Below, one piece after another: positions 35,390 to 48,354 of a stretch of DNA of 64,000 nucleotides (position 1 is the stretch's first letter; every line of letters begins with the position of its first letter). Under the pieces are notes generated by a model, which saw only the letters and a list, made by a program, of their open reading frames with translations, made no database searches and was not told the DNA's origin. The stretch is from contig OX352772.1 in NCBI GenBank assembly GCA_947095535.1, forward strand, positions 97,336,934 through 97,400,933, given 5' to 3'. The position numbers were made by a program, and so were the translations under genes. This stretch comes from Poecilobothrus nobilitatus. Taxonomy: Eukaryota; Arthropoda; Insecta; Diptera; Dolichopodidae.

Positions 35390-36025
35390 AGGAAAAACTG
35401 TATATTCATTTGTTAATTTCATTTATGTTTTGCTGCTCGTCAAAGAATTTTTTATATTTTTCTGGTATGAAAAATATAAAATTTTTTAATTCAAATATCC
35501 ATTTGACACCAAATTGAGTTTTTAGTGATTTTGAACTTTCAATTTTGTATTGGACATCTTGTTTCAAGTCACTCCATTTTCCGGCTTCCTCTGATTCTCA
35601 TTTAAGTTGTTAAAGTTTTCTATTATTTGTAACGATATTGTTGGTGTTTGCTCCGTTTTATTTTTTTTAACTGGCTGTTGTTGCTGTTGATCGTTGGAAC
35701 GCTTTCTAATTGCAGATGTAATTGATTCCAAATCTAGTTGTTCAAAAATGTCTTTGTCCTGAGATAGACATACTAAATCTTCGGATTGTTGATGTAGTTG
35801 ATTATTTTTGTTCTGCCTTTTCGATTTTAACCGGTTTCCAGGTGTCTCTTGGCTTGCAGCTACTTGACTATGCAAGGTATTAGGTATATGTGTTGATGTT
35901 AAAGCCGGCAAAAACGTTGAATCTATTTCGAATTATTATCCATTAGGGATTTTAGATTCTTCGTTATACCCCGTGAATAATATTTCATCTGTAGTGTTAA
36001 TTGAAATAATCGATTCTAAATTCAT
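35390..36025 (-). pseudogene. Polinton-associated small protein (P1), related to the protein at 63.4-63.9 kb
   Basis: Starts at an ATG at 36025 (MNLESIISINTT), hits two adjacent stops near 35940, then is open to 35564. A frame change follows into a conserved C-terminal block (QYKIESSKSLKTQFG, VKWIFELKNFIFFIPEKY, about 35575-35400). That block resembles the C-terminus of the intact minus-strand protein at 63.88-63.45 kb (QKYEILQLQE...TYLPQYYTL). The middle is Gln-rich and basic (NDQQQQQPVKK). Similar short basic proteins sit next to PolB in insect Polintons, and the C-terminal pattern suggests a small beta-rich nucleic-acid-binding fold. The fold is a guess and the function is unknown. Confidence 0.6.
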
Positions 36026-36224
36026 ATTGTCGTCGTCGCCTCTGTAAGTTATTTTGTACAACTAATAAATTTATTAAAAATGTTTGACTATTATAGTTAA
36101 AAATATTTTTTTGTTTTGTTTTTTTTTTTTTTGTTTTTCTGTTTATTGTAATGGCCATGTAATTTTAAATTTTTAACTGACTTTAACTGACAAAAAATTT
36201 TAATTTAGTCAGTTTGGTTTAAAA

Positions 36225-36655
36225 GAAAAATATTGTTATGAAAGAATTGTGTTCCTATAGAAAATTTTACCGAAGATCTTTTTCTATACTATTTTATTTT
36301 CCTACGTCTATTATCAGGTGTATTATGAGAAAAGTCGTTACAATGTATATTAATTAGCATGTAATTGCATAGCTTTTCTTAGTCATATTAAAAAACATGC
36401 AGTTTTTATAGAACAATTAAACGCAAAAGATCTTTTTATCGTCTATACTGTTTTATTTTCCCACGTCTATTTGCAGGTGAACTATGAGAAAAGTCGTATA
36501 TTAATTAGCATGTAATTGCATACCTTCTCTTAGTCATATTTATAAAAATTAACCACAATGGATCTTTTACACTTCATACTATTTTATTTTCCTATGTCTA
36601 TCATGTTGTGAATTATGAGAAAAGCCGTTACAATCTCTATTAATGAGCTTGAATA
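36225..36655 (+). repeat. Three imperfect tandem units (about 158 and 132 bp) upstream of PolB
   Basis: Each unit contains GATCTTTTT, CTATACTATTTTATTTTCC, ACGTCTAT, ATTATGAGAAAAGTCG and, in the first two, TTAGCATGTAATTGCATA. Starts of the CTATACT word lie near 36284, 36442 and 36574. It could be a Polinton regulatory or terminal region. Confidence 0.75.
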
Positions 36656-36835
36656 ACCGTATTTTAAACTTAAATAATTTATCTACGAAAAAATATTTAA
36701 AATGAACAGTACTTAGTAAAATTTAATAGTTTGTGTAGAGTTCACAACGAAAAAACAAGTGAAATTTTGTTAAAAGTTTATAGTGATTAAATTAATAAAT
36801 AATATTTTTTAAATAATTAAAAATTGACATTTAAA

Positions 36836-36840
<5 letters not shown>

Positions 36841-36879
<39 letters not shown>

Positions 36880-36880
36880 T
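36841..36880. repeat. (TA)n microsatellite
   Basis: Alternating TA for about 40 bp, shortly before the PolB start codon. Confidence 0.95.
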
Positions 36881-36922
36881 TTGAATTAAAAATTTGAAAC
36901 TTTTAAAATTAAAATTTAAAAA

Positions 36923-39900
36923 ATGTCGAAAAAAATTTTATTAGAACGTTACGCGAAAGAAGCAGGAAGCTTTTCAAGAGGTGCTTTTCGTTATCGTATA
37001 ATAAGAGACGCGAATACGTTCGCGAAATAATTCAATTTACGCGCGCAAAAAATTGAATTTAAAATCATTGATGTACCTGACAATGTAGAGCCAACGGTTT
37101 GGTTAAAAAAGGCATAGAAAAGAAGATATACTATTGCTTTCACCACAGAATCTTCTTCCTACTGATAAGGTTGGAATAACATTTTGTGGCGAAGGATTTG
37201 AAAGGGGCTCCCGTTGGATTAATTTTAAAAATGTTAATGAAATAAACTTGTCCGATGTGTGGGAAATGATTAGCAAAGTGTTTCGAAGCAATTCCGTGGG
37301 CTTAAACACAGATACATTTTCTTGAATGTAATATCTGTACGACTTCCTATTGGACGCGGAAATACAAGAAGAAACAGATTTAATTCATATGACGAGGAAT
37401 CCGTAATGCGTAAGAGTATTATAATAACCAACAAGGATAATTTGTGTTTACCTCGAGCATTAGTTATAGCAATAGCTATTGCTGAAAAAGACCCTGATTA
37501 TTGTAAAATTAGAAAAGATACAGTACAATTGCAAACGGGAAAAACAAAAAAACTAATAAACGATGTTTGCATTAATATACTAGATGAAGGATGCGGAATT
37601 CCTGAGTTAAAACAGTTTCAAACTTATTTAAACAACTACAAAATTGTAGTTTATGCATATGGAACAAAAGGACGAGAAGTAATTTTTGAACGAGAAAATG
37701 GTAGGTCGAAAAAATTGAATCTATTATATGTTAATGGTCATTATGATGTGGTAAAATCGTTAACAGGAGCTTTTTGTTCCGTGTACTATTGTGAAAGTTG
37801 TCATGTACCATACAATAGCAAAAATGATCACAGATGCAGAGGAACATGCCCGCAGTGTCAACAATCACCAAAATGTTTACCAAATTTTTTGAATATTTTG
37901 TGTAAAGATTGCAGCAGGAACTTTAGAGGACAACAATGCTTTGATAATCACAAAACTTCATCAAGTCGGGGAAAAAATTCAATATGTGAAAAAGTATGGA
38001 GATGTACAAAATGCTTAAAAACGTGCATATCGCAAAGAAAACACTTTTGCGGTGAATTTTTTTGCAAAATATGCAATAAATTTGTTCCAACAGAACATAA
38101 ATGCTTTATAAAACAGGATAAGAGTAAACCAGGATTAAAAGATGTTCTATATGTGTTTTACGATTTAGAGAGCCGTCAGGAAAAGATTGTGGGGGAAAAA
38201 ATGGGGCTATCAGGTCAAATTGATACGATAAAACAACACGAACCAAACTCATGTGTATATGAAAAAAGATGTGATGTATGCCTGCTAATTAATAACCTAG
38301 CATTTTGTCAAAAATGTAAGTTTAGATTAACTATTATAAAAGAAAAAAATATTGTACCAATATTTCTGAAAAATATTTTAGAACTTAGAAAACAATTAAA
38401 AAAAGTAATAGTAATAGCACACAATGGCCAGTCGTACGATCATCAATTTATTTTAAATCATATTCTTTTAAACACTAGCTTAACTCCTGAACTAATTATG
38501 CGGGGAACAAAAATAATACTTTTACAGCTGGGTAAAGTTTATCGATTCCCTAAATTATTTTCCAATGGCTCTTTCAAAACTACCAAAAGCGTTCGATTTA
38601 CCGGATACATACAAAAAAGGATATTTTCCGCACATGTTAAACATCACACAAAACGAGAATTACGTTGGCAAATTACCACCTGTAGACTATTACACTCCAA
38701 ACACAATGAAATCTGAAGAACGTCAACTATTTCTAAGCTGGTATGAAGAACATAAAAACGAAAAATTTAATATGCAGCGAGATTTAATTGATTACTGTGT
38801 TAGTGATGTCAAAATATTAACAGAAGCATGCTTAACATTTAGACAACACTTTTTAAATGAATGCAATGTATAACCGTTTTTGGAAGCTGTAACAATAGCA
38901 TCATCTTGCAATCTTGTATTTAGACGTAATTTTCTTCTACCTAAAACAGTTGGATTAATTCCAAAGAATGGATACAGACAAAATAATAAACAATCCGCAG
39001 AAGCTGTTCAATGGCTAATTTTAGAGGAAGAAAAACGGAATATTAATATTAAACATGCAGCCAAAGAACGAGAAGCAATAATTGCAGGTGTAAAGGTGGA
39101 TGGTTTTTGTGAAAGCACTAATCAAATATTTGAATTTCATGGGTGTTATTGGCATGGTCATCCTATATGTTTACTACATAACCACGATGAACCCATACAT
39201 GATGATTCAAATGACACTCTTAATCTTAGATATGAAAGAACAACAACAAAAAGCGAAAGATTAAGAGGGTTTGGTTATGAAGTAATAAAATACATGATCA
39301 CATGAATTTGAAAGACAATTAACAAAGGAGCAAAAAAATACATTATGTTACACCCACTTGTACAATATGCACCACTAAACCCACGAGATGCTTTTTATGG
39401 GGGACATACGGGGAATACATTAAAGAAGGTGAAAAAATTAAATACATAGATGTGTGTTCATTATATCCATGGGTTTGCAAATGTGGAAAATTTCCTATTG
39501 ATCACCCTAAAGTTCATATTGATGGCTTTGATAATATAGATTTACAAAGCACAAATGGTCTTATAAAGTGTAAAATACTACCACCTGAATTTTTGTTGCA
39601 TCCTGTATTACCAATTACCAAAAACAAAATAATAAATTAATATTTTCATTATGCCGAAGTTGTAGCGACACTAAAAATCAAGAAGAGTTTTGTAATCATT
39701 CTGATGATGAAAGGGCTTTAACAGGCACTTGGGTGATCGATGAAGTTGTTAAAGCACTTGAAAAAAATTACAAAATATTAACAGTTTATGAAATATGGGA
39801 ATATTCAGTTATGCAATATAATAAAAATAGCAAAACTGAAGGCTTATTTACAAAAATGATGAATAAGTTTATAAAAATGAAACAACAAGCTTCAAGTTGG

Positions 39901-40618
39901 CCTAGTAAATGCACAACTGATAAAGAAAAGAGTAAATACGTAATTGACTTTCTTAATAAAGAAGATGTTCAATTAGAGTCTAATAAAATTGGTATAAATT
40001 CTGAATTGCTCACAAATCCTGCAATAGATGTTTGCCACATTTTACCAATAAGTGAAGAAAATATTGTGGTAAATTGGCAATACAAAGAAGATGCTGCTGA
40101 TTCCATATCAACAGTAAATGTTTGTATTGCTGCTTATACAACAGTATAAGCGAGACTAAAATTGTATTCATATCTGGAGAATTTAGGAGATAGAGTTCTT
40201 TACTATGATACTGATTCGGTTATTTTTGTAAGTAAAGAAGGCAAATATGATCCACCGACTGGAGAGTTTATTGGCGATATGACGGACGAACTTGAATGTT
40301 ATGGTGCTAATAGCTATATTACAGAATTTGTAAGTGGCGGCCCTAAAAAATTATTCATATAAAATTTACTGCACAAAAGATAACACAGAAAAGACTGTCT
40401 GCAAGGTTAAAGGAATTTGTCTTAATTACTCAACATCTCAACAAGTAAATTTCAATACAATTAAGGATGCAGTACTAAATGCAGAAAGTACAGAGGATAT
40501 TTGTATTCTCTCTCATAATATTCGTAGAACAGAAAAACACGAAATCATCACAGCACCAGAAATTAAAAAATACCGTCCAAAAGCTGAGAAAAGAAATAAA
40601 AGAGCAAGATTAGAATAG
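36923..40618 (+). pseudogene. polB: Polinton protein-primed family B DNA polymerase (P1), broken
   Basis: Starts MSKKILLERYAKEAG at 36923 and reads, in shifting frames, to 40618. The N-terminal region ends with Cys/His clusters (CESCHVPY...HRC, CPQCQ, CKICNKF). Exonuclease motifs: YDLESRQ (I), IAHNGQSYDHQF (II) and YCVSDVKIL (III). Polymerase motif A is DVCSLYPWVCKCGKFP; motif C is YYDTDS at about 40204. Between LESNKIGINSEL and LLTNP (about 39990-40020) the stretch that should hold motif B (K-x3-N-S-x-Y/W-G) is absent. Breaks: near 37027, 37320, 38550, 38870, 39303, 39640, a stop at 40147, and 40350. It replicates element DNA with a protein primer in live elements; this copy cannot. It ends 54 bp from the convergent integrase. 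Confidence 0.9.
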
Positions 40619-40672
40619 CAGAAAATATATTTGTATAAAAATTAAATAAATAAATTATAAAATTGTTTTAAA

Positions 40673-41010
40673 CTATATTATGTCTTTTTTATTTATCCAG
40701 GAGTTATACTTTTCATTAAATCCTAACCATTTTACAAAAACTTTGTTTCCTTGCTTTTTTAGAACTTTTTCCACAAGGTAAGCATGAGAATATTTTACAG
40801 GTGTTAGTTCTGCTTCATAAAATCCACCAGAAATTTCAGTGTTTGTATGGTTAATCAAATTGTATGTTATAGGGTAAGTATTATTTATTTTTCTATTTTA
40901 AAAATTTCAGTTGACCAATTGGGATGATAGCCTTTTTCAAATACACCTTTGTTTTTACTTATTCTGACGTAATCTCCAACTTTATATTTTTTTTTTGGAA
41001 AATTTTAGGT
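40673..41010 (-). pseudogene. Polinton integrase P1, C-terminal part (left of errantivirus)
   Basis: Minus-strand continuation of the integrase whose catalytic core is at 51281-50697; the errantivirus separates the parts. It shows KVGDYVRISKNKGVFEKGY (an SH3-like/linker beta region) and HPNWSTEIFKI. After a one-base frameshift near 40898 in an A-run come ELTPVKYSHAYLVEKV and VKWLGFNEKYNSWI, a chromodomain-like signature typical of Polinton integrases and thought to guide target choice. The stop lies 54 bp from the end of PolB (convergent). Confidence 0.85.
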
Positions 41011-41016
41011 TGTATA

Positions 41017-41655
41017 AGTTAATCTATTTTAAAAATAGATAATAAAAACAACGAATTTTTACAATTTCATGGGAGATAATCCTCCTTGGTTTAGTAACAA
41101 ATTAATAAGGAATATTTTTGAATTATTCTTAGAATATTTATAATTAAAATTTTTGTTAAAAGTACAGTTTTTTCTTATAAATTTAGATTAGCATTTCTTA
41201 AGAATTTAGATTATTATTACATTGATTTATCTAGATTACCATTACATTTCCTAGAACTGATAATCTAGATTTTTTTATTAAAATTGAAAATTACATTATT
41301 TCCTTGGTGGTCTAAAAAGTGTTATTCTGACTAATAAGCGGAATTTTCATCAAGCAGAAATATGTAATACAAATTTCGCTTATCAGACAAAACAACGTAC
41401 AAAATTATTAATAAAAATTCTTATTAAAAAAATAAAAAGCTACTTTCTTTTTAGAACACTTAAATATTATCATAATAAGAACCTTTAAAAAATAATAATT
41501 TTTTTTATTGTTTTTCTTTAAAGTGTCAAATTACAATTTTTTGTTTGAACATATTTTTATTTACAATTGAGGTTCTTTATATTTCGTAGTAATTTCTTAT
41601 AGTAATTTCATTCAAGTACCTAAATGCTAATTAAGCAAAATACTATGACATAACT
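41017..41655 (-). repeat. Errantivirus 3' LTR
   Basis: Matches 49939-50580 along its length. Plus-strand start AGTTAATCTATTTTAAAAAT; end ACTATGACATAACT. The GATAATCTAGATT-containing block and TTCCTTGGTGGTCTAAAAAG are identical in both copies. Confidence 0.93.
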
Positions 41656-41689
41656 GATTGCTTCGTTGAATGATTTTTCTGCTTGTAGG

Positions 41690-43000
41690 AGCTCTATTTC
41701 TTTTGTATTATTGATGTGAACTTCCTTCAAAAAATCGAGAGATAAGTGCTCACGAAAATCACCTTATATTGACTTAGGTTGAAGGATGGGAGGTAATATT
41801 TCTGTTGTCACTATTTTTTTTGAAGTAAATGTATTCCCCATTATTGAAATTGTGGTGTTGTGAAACTTTATAAGATATGTGCCAGTCATGTTGCGTATTT
41901 CGTTCCCTATGATGATTTCACCGTCAAACTGATTTAGTAGAATTATGCCTTGCTATATCTCCTCTATTGTTGGTATGTGGTGGTTGTTGGTGGTGTTGCA
42001 TATGGAGTTTTTGCTTTTAAATAGATTTTTAATACAAGTGGAATTTTCTATTTTAACAATATTCTTTTTATTAGAAATTGTTAAATCGTTTATTTTATTA
42101 CAATTTTCTTTTATTCCGTACAATGTTTTATTATCTGACAGTATTTCCTTAAATTCTATTTCATTTATAACATTTTTAAATTTAATCGGTTTTATTAATA
42201 ACTTATTATAAGTTTCTAATTTAGTTAAAGGAATTTCTAAAACATACAATAAACTAGTATCATTAGTTATAATTTTAATGTTTGCAAAATCTAAAGCTTC
42301 TTCTGTTGTAGCATAGGGAAGCTGTTCGTTATCTAATAGTTTAGTAATTGTTTCTACTTCTACTTCTGATACTAAAAAGGAATTGATCATACCTAGTTTA
42401 GCCCAATGAATACTATATTTGATATTAATAATTTTTTCTTTTAATAATTTGATTTTATATTGCAGTTTAAATATAGCTTGATTGTCAATAATATTGTTAT
42501 GTTTAATTGATTCTAATATTGCATTAGTAATATTAGTTATATTATTTAATTTTTTATTGTAAAGATTATTTATTATTACTTGTTTATTATTATTCTCTAG
42601 TAAATTATTTACCTTTTTCTTTATCATGACAGAATCGTCATGGTCAGGAGTATCTGCAATCCATTTCCAGGTGGAACCTAAAAAATTAAGTGACCTCTTT
42701 TTCCGAATAGGTTTTATTTCGTTTAGATATTCTTGTAGTTGTGAAATCTCATGATTTAAATATGGATATAATGGATGTGATTTAGTAAAATGTGTTTCCA
42801 CTGTGAATTTGACTTCATCTATCCAAGAGCTCTATCTTCTATCTTCTATCTATCTTGAAGATCTATCTTCAAGCTCCAAGACTCCTATTTCTGTAACGTG
42901 TATTATTCTAAAACTTCCTTCTTGAATCTTTGCTTTTCCCATACTTATAGCTACTATCTGTGATAATGTGTAATCCAATATTTCTACATTTCCAAATGTG
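41690..43000 (-). pseudogene. env: Errantivirus env (baculovirus F-like fusion glycoprotein), broken
   Basis: The main block (42801-41953) contains a furin-type site RKKR followed by a short hydrophobic segment with TWKW, the position of the fusion peptide in errantivirus Env and baculovirus F proteins. Long Asn/Lys/Ile-rich helical sequence follows. Open sequence continues past a frame change towards 41690 (with GDFREHLSLDFLKEV) after a stop at 41764-41766, reaching almost to the LTR. N-terminal sequence above 42801 is frame-shifted and seems much shortened, so the receptor-side part is incomplete. The protein would be membrane-anchored and surface-exposed in an intact element; this copy cannot produce it. 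Confidence 0.75.
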
Positions 43001-43901
43001 GTACATGCAAGTATCCTGAAATTAATTTTTTATATTAGATTTGTGTACCCTTCGTCCACTTGCAGTTATAATGATTGTATTTTTATCTTCTTTAACGACT
43101 TCCTTTTTGTATCTATGAGTAAGTTTAGAGCCTAATAATTTTAGATTCGATTTTCGCAAACATTAAAAAAACACAATATTTTGCTTTAACACTTTTTAAT
43201 TTTTCTTTTTTTCTTTATACAAAAAAATAACTTATATTCTACAATTTAATCAACAACTAATTTCACAATTGAAATATACTTTAATTTAATTTATTTAATT
43301 ATACATTCTTAATTTAATTAATTTTAAATGTTTAATACGGAGCTTCGGTGAGTTTGAAATCCAGAACAGAACTTAATTTTATTCGTTTATTTCCTGATAT
43401 TTATATTATAATTTTTGCTTATTGAAACAATATTTTATGGGAACAAAAAAGTAGGATTAGTAGGAATTTTGTCTTTGTGAAAAATAATTGTTTTTATAAT
43501 AATGTTCCAGATGCTGAATTTGCAGGAACTTGTATATAGATTTATTGAAAGTAAATCTATGGGATAATTTAGTTTTTTATGTCATATAAAATTAATTGGA
43601 AAGATATTATTTTGTGGGAACATTAAAAGTTCGATTAGTAGGAATTTTGCATATGGGAAAATAATTATGTTTTTATGATAATATTGCAAATGCTGAATTT
43701 GCAGGAATGTGTAGATTTACTGAAGGTAAATCTATGGGATAAAAATTATTTACTTTTTTTAAGAATATAGGTGTCGTATTAACATAATGAGAATTTTGTC
43801 TATAGGAAAGTAATAATATGTATTTCTATAATGTGCAAATGCTGAATTGACAAGAATGTTTTAGATTTATTGAAAATAAATCTATGGGAAAATAATTATA
43901 T

Positions 43902-44520
43902 TTAAAATAAAGCTTTATTATTGTTAGTGGTGTCATTACCGTTTATAACACCTAATCTCTTGTTATGTTTAACATAGATGATTTCCCCAGGAGTATAAGT
44001 TTTTATGGGTTTCCTTTTTTTGTTATGATATTCTAAATCCCTCATTTGTTTCATTTTAATTTTTTCTATATTACTTAACCTAGTTTTCTCAAAATCTGCT
44101 GGACTTAAATTAGGTGCTCTACCAAAAAAAAGTTCAACTGGTTTCTTTTTAATGGTTGAATGAATTGAATAATTGTATTCATTTATGGCTCTTTCTAAAA
44201 GTTGTTCGAAAGTGCGATTGATATCTTCCATTTTAAGACATCTCATAATTTCTGACAAGGTTGAGTGAAGTCTTTCAATTTGACCATTTACCTCACTTTT
44301 GTATGGAGGGGTGGTAAATATTTTAACTTTCATTTCATCTTCCACCATTGATTTAATAGAAGCTGAGTTGAATGACTTTTGATTATCAACTACGATCCAT
44401 TCTGGGACACCGTAATAAAATAAAATATCCTTTAAAGCTAGTTTGATATCTTCAATAGATCGACTCTTAATTATTCTAGCTTGTGCGAATTACGTGAGTT
44501 TATCTATCGCGGTTAATGCT
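43902..44520 (-). pseudogene. pol: Errantivirus pol: integrase core
   Basis: The 44348-43902 block has the glutamate motif context NGQIERLHSTLSEIMRC and FFGRAPNLS, followed by a basic tail and YTPGEIIYVKHNKR. The second aspartate context (VDNQKSFNSAS) lies just upstream in an adjoining frame near 44390, and the first near 44525. The N-terminal zinc-binding HHCC region is in the preceding frame (about 44760-44640). At least one stop and one frame change divide the domain. Confidence 0.85.
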
Positions 44521-46900
44521 AACTTTGATTCGGTAGAAAAATGTCAATATGCAGTGTATGTCCTGCATAATTTGGTATTGGAGTACTTTGGATTTCCGGA
44601 GTATTTGGATGTCGGTCATATTTATTTTCTTTGCAGATTGAGCAATTTTTTGCAAAATTTCTCAATTTGCTAGACATTTTTGGAAAATAATACTTTTCAA
44701 TTATTTGTAATCTATTTTCTTCAGTATTTCTATGTGCACGACGATGTGTTGAAGCAATAATTTCTGTTTGTTGGGATTCGTTTGAAACGTCTTTTACTAA
44801 GATCCTTGTGAATCTTATTTTGTAGTCTTGAAAATGTAAGAGATAGATACTTTGAATTTTTCCCATTATATTTTCTTCTGTCATAATTCCATTTAATATA
44901 TTTGGATTAAGGTAGCTTTTCAAAATCTTAATTAAATCATTTTCAGTTAATTTTTCTTGTGTTATGATATGTCTATTATATTTTGGGAATGGATTAACTA
45001 ACTCATAATCATTTTGGCCGATTTTTATTATTAATTGATTTCTAAAACCATTTATTGGAGTTTCTATAAATGGTATTAAATTCTGTGGAGAACTATCATC
45101 ACTGTGATCAGTGGTGGTTAATGCATTATTTTGTGTCCCTGGTATTAGTCTTGACAATGCGTCAGCGACAATGTTTGTATGGCCAGGCTTGTATTTTAGT
45201 TCGTAATTATATTCTTCCAAAATACTTTCCATCTTTTCATTTTGCTGTTAGTATTTTTATTACTAAGAGCATACGTTAGTGGTTGGTGATCCGTAAATAT
45301 AGTAATTCTTTTTGATCCGCATAGGAAATTTTTTAAAGAAGTTAGAGCCCAGATAATAGCAAGCATCTCTTTTTCATTTGTTGCATAAGATTCCTCGGCT
45401 TTTATCAGTGTTCTTGATAGAAATGTTATAGGTCTCTTATTTTGAGAAAGTACAGCACCAATGGCATAATCTCATGCGTCTGTAGTTAGTTCAAAACTTT
45501 CATGAAAGTTTGGATGTGCTAGTAACACTTCTTTTGAAACTAGAGAATTTTTTAAAGTTTCAAATGCTTTCAAAGCTTCTTTATTTAAAGTGACAGGTGT
45601 GTTTCTTGATTTAGTTTTGGAAACACGACCTCCTTCCCCTCTTAAAAGAGATGTCAGGGGTTTTGCAATTTTAGAATATCCTTTTATAAATCGCCTGTAA
45701 TACCCTGACATTCCCAGGAAAGATCTTAAATCTTTCAAAGTTTTTGGACATGACAAATCACAAATTGCTACTACTTTCTTCGGATTTGCTTTTATTCCTT
45801 CTAGGGATACTATAAATCCTAAAAATTCAATCTCAGTCTTTAGAAATTCACTTTTGTCTAACTGTATTTTCATATTGGCTTTCCCCAAGGTGAGAAAAAT
45901 AACATTTAAATTTTCAAAATGTTCTTCCTCACTCCTTCCAAATATGATTATATCATCTATATAAACATAGCATCTTTTACCGATATGTTCTCTAAGAATA
46001 TCGTCAAGAGCTCTTTGAAATATTGAAGGAGCATTTTTAAGTCCAAAGGGAGGACGAGTAAATTCATATTTTCCGTTATTTACCGAAAATGCTATTTTCT
46101 CAATATCTTTTTCTTTTAATAAGATTTGGTGAAAACCACTTTTTAAATCGATCACTGAAAAAAGTTTATTTTGCCCTAAATTGGCTAATACTTCGTTAAT
46201 ATCGGGTTTTGGATATTTGTCGGCTATTGTCATATTGTTTAATTTTCTATAATCAATAACCAATCTATGCTTTTTTATTCCCGAAACATCTTCTTTTTTT
46301 TGTACTATCCATACGGGTGAGTTATATGGTGACCGTGAAGGTTTGATAATACCATCTTGTAAAAGCTATTTTATCTGTTTTTCTACTTCCTCTTTTAAAC
46401 ACATCGGATATGGATATGATTTAGAATAAATGGGGTCTGATGTGGAAGTTCTAATTTCAGCTTTAACAATTGTGGTATATGTAAGTCTTTCATTTGGATC
46501 TGCGAATAAATGTGGACAATTGTTAATAAGATTATTAAGTTTGATTTTTTGATTTTCCGTTAAATGAGAATTTCTTATATTAATATTGTTAATTGATATC
46601 GTAATATACTGTTTAATTGGAATTTCAAATTTTAGTCTTTAGTATTTATAACTGTATTTAATTCTCTAAGACTATCATTTCCTATTATTCCATCGAATGT
46701 CATTATTCTGGGTAAAATAAAATATTTTAACTTAGGAATATCATTGTTAAATGGATTAAAAAGGAAGTGGTGTGAAATAAGAATATTTCCACCAACTGAA
46801 TTTGCATAGAATGTTTTGTTGTTTTGTATAGGATTCTTTACTAAATAAGATTGGATATAATTCTTATTAGAACCAGTGTCTATTACGAATTTTAATATTT
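44519..46900 (-). pseudogene. pol: Errantivirus pol: protease, reverse transcriptase, RNase H, integrase N-terminus
   Basis: From right to left: aspartic protease FVIDTGSN (about 46865-46890). The RT begins near 46390 with SPYNSPVWIVQKK and a stop at 46366-46368, then VIDYRKLN, FSVIDLKSGFHQI (motif A), FGLKNAPSIFQ (motif B), YVYIDDIIIF (motif C, catalytic DD) and FLGFIVSLEGIK. RNase H follows: the conserved TDAxDY has a TGA at 45472-45474 in place of the middle residue, then TNEKEMLAIIW and TDHQPLTYAL. Next come YELKYKPGHTNIVADALSR and the integrase HHCC finger (AHRNTEENR...CSICKENKY). One-domain-at-a-time similarity to gypsy is clear. Confidence 0.9.
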
Positions 46901-46945
46901 TTCCGTTCTTCGCTTCATATTCAAGGTATGGGAGCGAAGAACTAT

Positions 46946-48354
46946 CTAGTCTAAAAAATTTTCGTTACTAGTGGGAATATTGTCATTACTATTTTTTTCT
47001 GCCTGAGTATTGCATGTGCATTGTTTATTGTAATGTTGTTCGTCACCTGTTTTCTCGGTTTCTGTATGAAGTATTCTTTGTATGTTATTTATCTGACCAT
47101 CCATTTGAGATTTTGGTCTTTTGAAATTTTGGTAATTCACAGCATGAGAATATTGTGTTCTATTCACTTTTTTAATATGTGCAGGATTAAAAATTTCATT
47201 ATTCTGGAAATTATTATAGAAGTTTCTGTTTTGGAAATTATTTTGATTATTTCTATATTGAAAATTAGATTTTTGATTTTGGAAATTATTTTGATTATTT
47301 CTATATTGAAAATTATTATTCTGAAAATTTGGTTTTTGATTTTGGAATGGATTTGAGTATTTATTATGGCTGTTATATTGTGGAGAATAATATTTATTTT
47401 GACAATGTGCTGGTACAAATCTGTTTGGTTTGCTGCCTCTTGGTGGCAGGTTTGGAGGAGAATTAAGTGGAAGATTAATTTGGGTGATTGGTGCCTTTAG
47501 TTGATTTGAAAGATTTTGTGGTCCTTTCAAAGTCAATTTATTGTAGTTTGGTTTAGCGTTAACGTCTTCCAGTCTAAAGCACATTTCAAATGCTTCTGTT
47601 AAATCCCTAGGTGTGTGCCATTTTAAAAAATTTTGTACATCTCTTTTCATACCCCCGATAAAAGCTTTCAAAGCTTTTCTTTTGTAAGTGGCTATATTAG
47701 ACTGAAGAACATTGTCGGCAAGATTCATTGTAGATAATTTACTTAGAATTTGGGTAAGGTGTTGTTGGATTTCTCGGTAAAATTCCTGTGTAGAATTATT
47801 ACTTCTTATTAACGAAGACATTTCTTCTTCAATGGTGTCAATATCGGTCTTATCAGCATAATTTCGTCTCATGCATTTTTTTATTTCTTCCCAGTCTAAG
47901 GGGTGATATACGATTTCAATGTAATTTCAGCTTCTCCTACTATTTTTTTCTTAATTTTCCTTAGTATTGCGTTGTACTGCTGTGTTCCCTTTAAGTTATC
48001 AAACATGTCCAATGCGTCTTCGACATCTTGTTCCCAATAATCATATTCCCCTTTTTTCCCCGAAAACTCCTTTAAATCTTTTACAATTTCAGGTATTTTT
48101 AAATCCTGACAAAATCTTTCATAATAATTTTGCCCTATTGTTTGAACTTGTTGTTGTACGTGCTGGGTTTCGCTTTTAGTTCGAACTTCGAAAGGAGCTG
48201 GTGCTTGCTCCTTTTCCCGAATTTTCTTCGTCTCTAATTCAACTAATTTTGCTACAATAGCTTTTAAGTTTGAGGCATCTACGGGAATAGTATTGATTTG
48301 TGGGGGTACTTCGCTTTTAATAATACCCCCATTGCTAGAATTATCATCAGCCAT
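46946..48354 (-). pseudogene. gag: Errantivirus gag, frame-shifted
   Basis: Starts MADDNSSNGG at 48354, about 1.6 kb after the 5' LTR, and reads to 47896 (region ending VGEAEITLKSYI). After a frame break it continues 47872-46946, with IDTIEEEMSSLIRSNN, RKALKAFIGGMKRDVQNFLK and DLTEAFEMCFRLE, the retrotransposon gag helical core. A C-terminal Asn/Gln/Phe repeat domain follows (units like YRNNQNNFQN). No CCHC knuckle is seen, as is usual in errantiviruses. It would form the particle core and bind RNA. Confidence 0.85.

Noticed and set aside
41945..42211. 88-codon plus-strand hydrophobic frame
   Set aside because: Antisense shadow of errantivirus env.
47021..47356. 111-codon plus-strand frame rich in Ile
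   Set aside because: Antisense of the Asn/Gln-rich gag tail.
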